From NCBI GenBank assembly GCA_965279195.1, contig CBDIHP010000038.1:1-64000 (forward strand): DNA of 64,000 bases, in the 5' to 3' direction. The translations under genes were made by a program, and so were the position numbers. This document shows, in pieces, positions 60,007 through 64,000 of the stretch (position 1 is the first letter of the stretch; each line of letters begins with the position of its first letter). The notes under the pieces were generated by a model. That model saw nothing but the letters and a program-made list of their open reading frames with translations. It had not been told where the DNA came from and ran no database searches. The DNA comes from CBDIHP01 sp965279195. GTDB lineage: Bacteria > Planctomycetota > Planctomycetia > Isosphaerales > Isosphaeraceae.

Positions 60007-62296
60007 AGAAGAACCCATTCGTGTTGAAGAGGGCCAGCGTGAATTCCCGCAGCGGCTGGGTTTCGAGGAACCGGGCCGAGGCGGACGCCTCGCGGTCGGT
60101 GGGACGTCGGCCGAGCACAAGCCGGAATGCCCGATCAACAGCAGCGTGGGCGTTCCCCCCGCCCTCTCGCTCCAGGCGATTCGCGAACGCCAATGCGAGG
60201 TCGTTCGCGAGCGTGCCGTTGAACATTTCCAGGGCTTGGGGCGCGTGGGTGCTCGACTCGCGCCGGCCGCAGGAAATCAGCAAGGTCGGGGCATCGAAGA
60301 CCTCGAAGAACGGCAGGCGGAGATTCCGCTTGCCCATCAGGTAAATCGAGCGACGGTCGTGCTCGGCGGCATCCGGCGTCACCTTCCATTGCGACGGCTT
60401 GTAGAGCAGGTTCACGAGTTCCTTGTCGACGGGGATCATCACGCTCGGGCCACCGAGTTTCAGATTCAGACGCCCGGAGGCGATCAGCATCGCGTCGCGG
60501 ATTTCCTCGGCCGAGAGCCGCCGGCGCGTCATTCGCCAGAGCAGCCGGTTCTCGGGGTCGAGCCCGGCCCGCTCATCATCCGTCGAAGACTTGCTCGTCT
60601 GACGATACGTCGAACTCAGGATGATCAGCCGATGAATGGGCTTGATGCGCCAGCCGCCGGCGACGAACTCGGACGCGAGCCAGTCGAGCAATTCGGGATG
60701 GCTCGGCGGCTGGGCCTTGGTGCCGAAATCGTTGACCGACCGCACGAGTCCCGTTCCGAAGTGGTGCTGCCAGACGCGATTGACGTAAACCCGTGCGGTC
60801 AGCGGGTTGTCGCGGGAAGCGATCCACGACGCCAGTTGGCTGCGAGGGTTGGGCGTTTCGCCCGGCAGTTCGGGCGAACCTCCGGCGATCAGGACCTCCG
60901 GCGGACGCGGCCCGACGGGCTCGCCCTTGCGTTCCCACTCGCCACGTTTGAGGACATGAACGATCGTCCGGATTTTCATGTCATTGCGCGTCGCGGGGAT
61001 CGTCGCCGGCGGGGCGGGGAGGCGGGTCTCCAGGGCCTCGGCCTCTTCGAAGAGCTTCTCCTTCGCCGCGCCGGATGCCTTCTTTGCCCTGGCCTGGATC
61101 TCCTTGATCTGACCCTGGATCTCCTCGGTCGCCTTCTTCCAGGCGGACTGCTCGGCCTGGCTGGCCTGCGCGATGTTGTTCTCGTCGGAGGCGGCGAGGT
61201 AGGCCTGGAGCCGGTAATAGTCCTTCTGGCTGATGGGTTCGAGCTTGTGATTGTGGCAGCGGGCACAGCCGATCGTCAGCCCGAGGAAGGCACTGCCGAT
61301 GATGTCGGTCCGCTCGGTGAGGACCTCGTTCCGGCTCAGGGCGATCTCGGGGTTGCCCGCGTTGCGCCGGACTGGTCCGAGTCTGTGGAAGGCCGTGGCG
61401 ACCTGACAGGTCGGGTCGTCGGGGGCGATTTCGTCGCCGGCAATTTGCTCGGTGAGGAACCGATCGTAGGGTTTGTCGGCGTTCAGGGACTCGATGACGT
61501 AGTCGCGATACCGCCAGGCGTCGGGGATGTGGCGGTCATATTCGTACCCTTCGGACTCGGCGAACCTCACCAGGTCGAGCCAGTGCTGCGCCCAGCGTTC
61601 GCCGTATCGGGGGCTGGCGAGCAGGCGGTCGGCGACCCGCTCGAACGCATCGGGGCGTGAATCCTTGACAAACTGTTGCTGTTCCTCGGGCGTGGGCGGC
61701 AGGCCGGTCAGGTCGAACGTCACGCGACGGAGCCAGGTGAGACGGTCCGCCGGGGGCGAAGGGGACCATTTCTTTGATTCGAGTCGGGCGAGGATGAAGC
61801 GGTCGATCGCCCCGCGCGGCCAGTCCTTGCGAGCGACGTCCGGCAGGTCCGGCCGCTTCACCGGCTGGAATGCCCAGTGGCGACGGGGGTCACTCTGAGC
61901 ATCGGCTGTCGCGGCTTCATCGGGGGCCGGGGCCCCCTGCTCGATCCAGATCCGGATGGCCTGGATGTCCTTCTCGGCCAGCCTGGGCTTGCCGGGCGGC
62001 ATTTCCATGCCATCCTCGTGGCGGATGGCCTGGAGGAGCAGGCTCTCGGCGGGCTTGCCGGGCACGAGGGCGGGTCCGCTGTCTCCGCCTTTCAGGCGGG
62101 CGGAGTGCGTATCGAGTTTCAGGCCGGCCTTCACGGACTTCGCCGAGGACGAGTGGCAGCCGAAGCATTCCCGGGCCAGGATCGGGCGGACGGTCTCGCG
62201 GAACAGTGCCGCGGGCGTCGGGTCGGCGGCGCGGGCCGGGTCCGCGAGCGGGACCATCGCCAGCAACAGAGCCAGGAGCGCCGGGGCTCGATTCAT
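59996..62296 (-). CDS. PSD1/DUF1549/DUF1553 protein
   Basis: 766 aa. A signal peptide (APALLALLLAMVPLADPARA) precedes a cytochrome c-like segment (CFGCHS near 44-48; GLKLDTHSARLKGGDSGPALVPGKPAESLLL). DUF1549 has RGAIDRFILARLESK, VTFDLTGLPPTPEEQ, WAQHWLDLVRFAESEGYEYD and CARCHNHKLEPI. A short coiled-coil linker (KKATEEIQGQIKEIQARAKKA) leads to DUF1553 (RSQLASWIASRDNPLTARVYVNRVWQHHFGTG, LSAEEIRDAMLIASGRL, FEVFDAPTLLISC, FFYVP). It is the first gene of the likely five-gene operon and is divergent from the CocE-type hydrolase. Confidence 0.92.
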   Translation of the reverse strand: MNRAPALLALLLAMVPLADPARAADPTPAALFRETVRPILARECFGCHSSSAKSVKAGLKLDTHSARLKGGDSGPALVPGKPAESLLLQAIRHEDGMEMPPGKPRLAEKDIQAIRIWIEQGAPAPDEAATADAQSDPRRHWAFQPVKRPDLPDVARKDWPRGAIDRFILARLESKKWSPSPPADRLTWLRRVTFDLTGLPPTPEEQQQFVKDSRPDAFERVADRLLASPRYGERWAQHWLDLVRFAESEGYEYDRHIPDAWRYRDYVIESLNADKPYDRFLTEQIAGDEIAPDDPTCQVATAFHRLGPVRRNAGNPEIALSRNEVLTERTDIIGSAFLGLTIGCARCHNHKLEPISQKDYYRLQAYLAASDENNIAQASQAEQSAWKKATEEIQGQIKEIQARAKKASGAAKEKLFEEAEALETRLPAPPATIPATRNDMKIRTIVHVLKRGEWERKGEPVGPRPPEVLIAGGSPELPGETPNPRSQLASWIASRDNPLTARVYVNRVWQHHFGTGLVRSVNDFGTKAQPPSHPELLDWLASEFVAGGWRIKPIHRLIILSSTYRQTSKSSTDDERAGLDPENRLLWRMTRRRLSAEEIRDAMLIASGRLNLKLGGPSVMIPVDKELVNLLYKPSQWKVTPDAAEHDRRSIYLMGKRNLRLPFFEVFDAPTLLISCGRRESSTHAPQALEMFNGTLANDLALAFANRLEREGGGNAHAAVDRAFRLVLGRRPTDREASASARFLETQPLREFTLALFNTNGFFYVP

Positions 62297-62516
62297 GGCG
62301 GGATCCTCGGTCCGCGGCGGGAGGAGGAGGCGCGGGTGTTATCCGGGTGGGGATCGTCGGCGACGACATTGATATTGAACCATTGTGGAACAACCGCGTC
62401 CAACCTTTTCGGCGCGGGGTGGTGACTTGCCGGTCGAGTCGGGGGCCTTTATGGTGCACTCGGCAGGGCCGGACGCCGGTCGGCCGCGTAACATTCCGCC
62501 AACCGGAGCTGCTCCC

Positions 62517-64000
62517 GTGCGAAGATCGAAGTCGTGGATCTGGATCGCCGTCCTGGCCTGCACCCTGCCGACGCCGGCATGGGGTCAGGGCCTCGACGAA
62601 GTGAAGGCGCGTTACACCAAGTATGAGTTCCGGATCCCGATGCGGGACAAGGTGGAACTTTTCACGGCCGTCTACGTCCCCAAGGATAGCACGCAACCCT
62701 ACCCCATCCTCCTGACCCGAACGCCCTATGCGGTCCGGCCGTACGGGGTCGACCAGTACAAGTCGGACCTCGGCCCCAACCCACTCTTCGGCAAGGAAGG
62801 CTACATCTTCGCCTACCAGGATGTCCGGGGCCGGTGGAACTCGGGGGGGACCTATGTGAACGTCCGTCCCGAGGGTGCCACGGACGGGATCGACGAGAGC
62901 ACCGACACCTATGACACGATCGACTGGCTCATCAAGAACGTGAAGGGTCACAACGGAAAGGTGGGGATGTATGGCATCTCCTACCCCGGATTCTATACCG
63001 CCTGCGGGATCCTCAGCGGCCACTCTGCCCTCAAGGCGGCCTCGCCCCAGGCGCCGGTGATCGACTGGTTCGTGGGGGACGACTGGCACCACAACGGTGC
63101 GTTCATGCTCACGCACTGCTTCAATTTCATGTCGAACTTCGGACATCCCCGGCCGGAGCCGATCACCAAGTCGACTCAATTCCCGTTCGACCACGGCACG
63201 CCCGACGGCTACGACTTCTTCCTCCGGATGGGCCCGCTCTACCAGGCCGACGCCCGCTTCTTCAAGGGAGACGTCGCGTTCTGGAACGAGCTCATGGCCC
63301 ACCCCAACTACGACGACTGGTGGAAGGCCCGCAACCTCCGGCCGCACCTCAAGAAGGTCACGAATACCGAGGTCGAGGTCCTGACCGTCGGAGGCTGGTT
63401 CGACGCCGAGAACCACTTCGGGGCCCTGGAATGCTACAAGGCACTGGAAGCCTCGGGGGCGAAGGAGAAGAATCGGCTGGTGATGGGGCCCTGGTTCCAC
63501 GGCCAGTGGGCGCGGGACGACGGATCATCTCTCGGGCATGTGTCGTTCAATTCGAAGACCAGCCAGACCTACCGCGAGCAGATCGAGCTGGCGTTCTTCA
63601 ACCGGGTCCTCAAGCAGAAGCCCTCGCCCCACGGCGAACTGGCCGAGGCGAACGTCTTCGAGACGGGCACCAACGTCTGGCGGAAGTTCGACGCCTGGCC
63701 CCCGCGCGGCTCTCGCACGAGGTCGCTCTATCTCTCCGAGAACGGTGCGATCGAGGATCAGGCCCCCACGGCGTCCGAAGAGGTCTTCGACGAGTACACC
63801 AGCGACCCGGCGCACCCCGTGCCCTACCAGGGCGAGATCAGCATCGGGATGGCCCGAGAGTACATGGTCGCCGACCAGCGATTCGCATCGCGGCGCCCGG
63901 ATGTGCTCACTTACTCGACCCCCGAGCTGAAGGCCGACCTGACGATCGGCGGTCCCATCAAGGTTTCCCTGAACCTGAGCACGACGGGCACCGATTCGGA
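62517..64000 (+). CDS. CocE/NonD family hydrolase (X-Pro dipeptidyl-peptidase S15 type), 3' truncated by window edge
   Basis: 494 codons are visible, open to the end of the window. The GTG start after GGAG gives a signal peptide (RSKSWIWIAVLACTLPTPAWG). Family landmarks: RIPMRDKVELFTAVYVPKD, YPILLTRTPYAV, YIFAYQDVRGRWNSGG, the nucleophile Ser 155 in MYGISYPGFY, SPQAPVIDWFVGDDWHHNG, LTVGGWFDAENHFG and VMGPWFHGQW, which holds the catalytic histidine. The acid is likely the Asp in GGWFDAE. The C-terminal jelly-roll domain has begun (IGMAREYMVADQRFASRRPDVLTYSTPEL). Members are alpha-amino-acid ester hydrolases, cocaine-esterase-like acylases or X-Pro peptidases; which one cannot be told here. Confidence 0.88.
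   Translation, partial: MRRSKSWIWIAVLACTLPTPAWGQGLDEVKARYTKYEFRIPMRDKVELFTAVYVPKDSTQPYPILLTRTPYAVRPYGVDQYKSDLGPNPLFGKEGYIFAYQDVRGRWNSGGTYVNVRPEGATDGIDESTDTYDTIDWLIKNVKGHNGKVGMYGISYPGFYTACGILSGHSALKAASPQAPVIDWFVGDDWHHNGAFMLTHCFNFMSNFGHPRPEPITKSTQFPFDHGTPDGYDFFLRMGPLYQADARFFKGDVAFWNELMAHPNYDDWWKARNLRPHLKKVTNTEVEVLTVGGWFDAENHFGALECYKALEASGAKEKNRLVMGPWFHGQWARDDGSSLGHVSFNSKTSQTYREQIELAFFNRVLKQKPSPHGELAEANVFETGTNVWRKFDAWPPRGSRTRSLYLSENGAIEDQAPTASEEVFDEYTSDPAHPVPYQGEISIGMAREYMVADQRFASRRPDVLTYSTPELKADLTIGGPIKVSLNLSTTGTDS

Overview
This 64 kb window is GC-rich, gene-dense chromosomal DNA that looks planctomycetal, probably from the Isosphaeraceae side of the phylum. The phylum call rests on gene families that are hallmarks of that group: five DUF1501 proteins, four DUF1549/DUF1553 ('planctomycete cytochrome C') proteins, a PVC-type heme-binding protein with a CxxCH site, an ECF sigma factor next to a membrane Ser/Thr kinase, a PEP-CTERM protein and a DUF1343/NamZ protein. 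The order or family is a guess. The window cuts pstC at its 5' end and a CocE/NonD hydrolase at its 3' end.

Layout. 0-2.5 kb: pstC-pstA-pstB phosphate uptake operon. 2.6-13 kb: mixed genes, including a YdeI-like protein, a lone DUF1501 protein, an isochorismatase-ThuA fusion, a three-gene operon with ATGA overlaps (lipoyl-like protein, NUDIX, glycosyltransferase), a thioredoxin-cytochrome-copper monooxygenase fusion, a TRASH-domain protein and a PEP-CTERM protein. 13-21 kb: Y-family polymerase, kinase/ECF sigma pair, alpha/beta hydrolase, lipoprotein, PII-like protein, FHA protein. 21-24.3 kb: tRNA-Gly(GCC), trigger factor and two tandem clpP genes, a protein quality-control block. 24.4-37.7 kb: Gfo/Idh oxidoreductase, purple-acid-phosphatase-like lipoprotein, giant PVC heme protein, larA, ligA, ndk, small zinc-binding proteins and an eight-EF-hand protein. 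37.9-64 kb: an accessory-looking block dominated by paired DUF1549/DUF1553 and DUF1501 genes. It also holds a membrane metalloprotease, a YdcF-like protein, a sodium:solute symporter followed by a beta-lactamase-like/NamZ fusion (a likely peptidoglycan amino-sugar scavenging unit), and esterases.

Most of these proteins carry signal peptides or Tat-like signals, so the window largely describes the periplasm or cell surface: heme and copper redox enzymes, hydrolases and uptake. The kinase, ECF factor, FHA protein and PII-like protein form a signalling patch in the middle.

Four types of short non-coding palindromic element punctuate the intergenic spaces. One type occurs as about 175 bp copies with four GGGTCTNNAGACCC palindromes (near 3.3 and 26.0 kb). 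Another has 30 bp terminal inverted repeats and sits twice between convergent genes (near 28.0 and 37.8 kb). No rRNA, CRISPR array, insertion sequence transposase, phage or integrase gene was seen. The most promising leads are the paired DUF1501/PSD1 system with its five-gene operon at 52.9-62.3 kb, the triple redox fusion, and the repeat elements.
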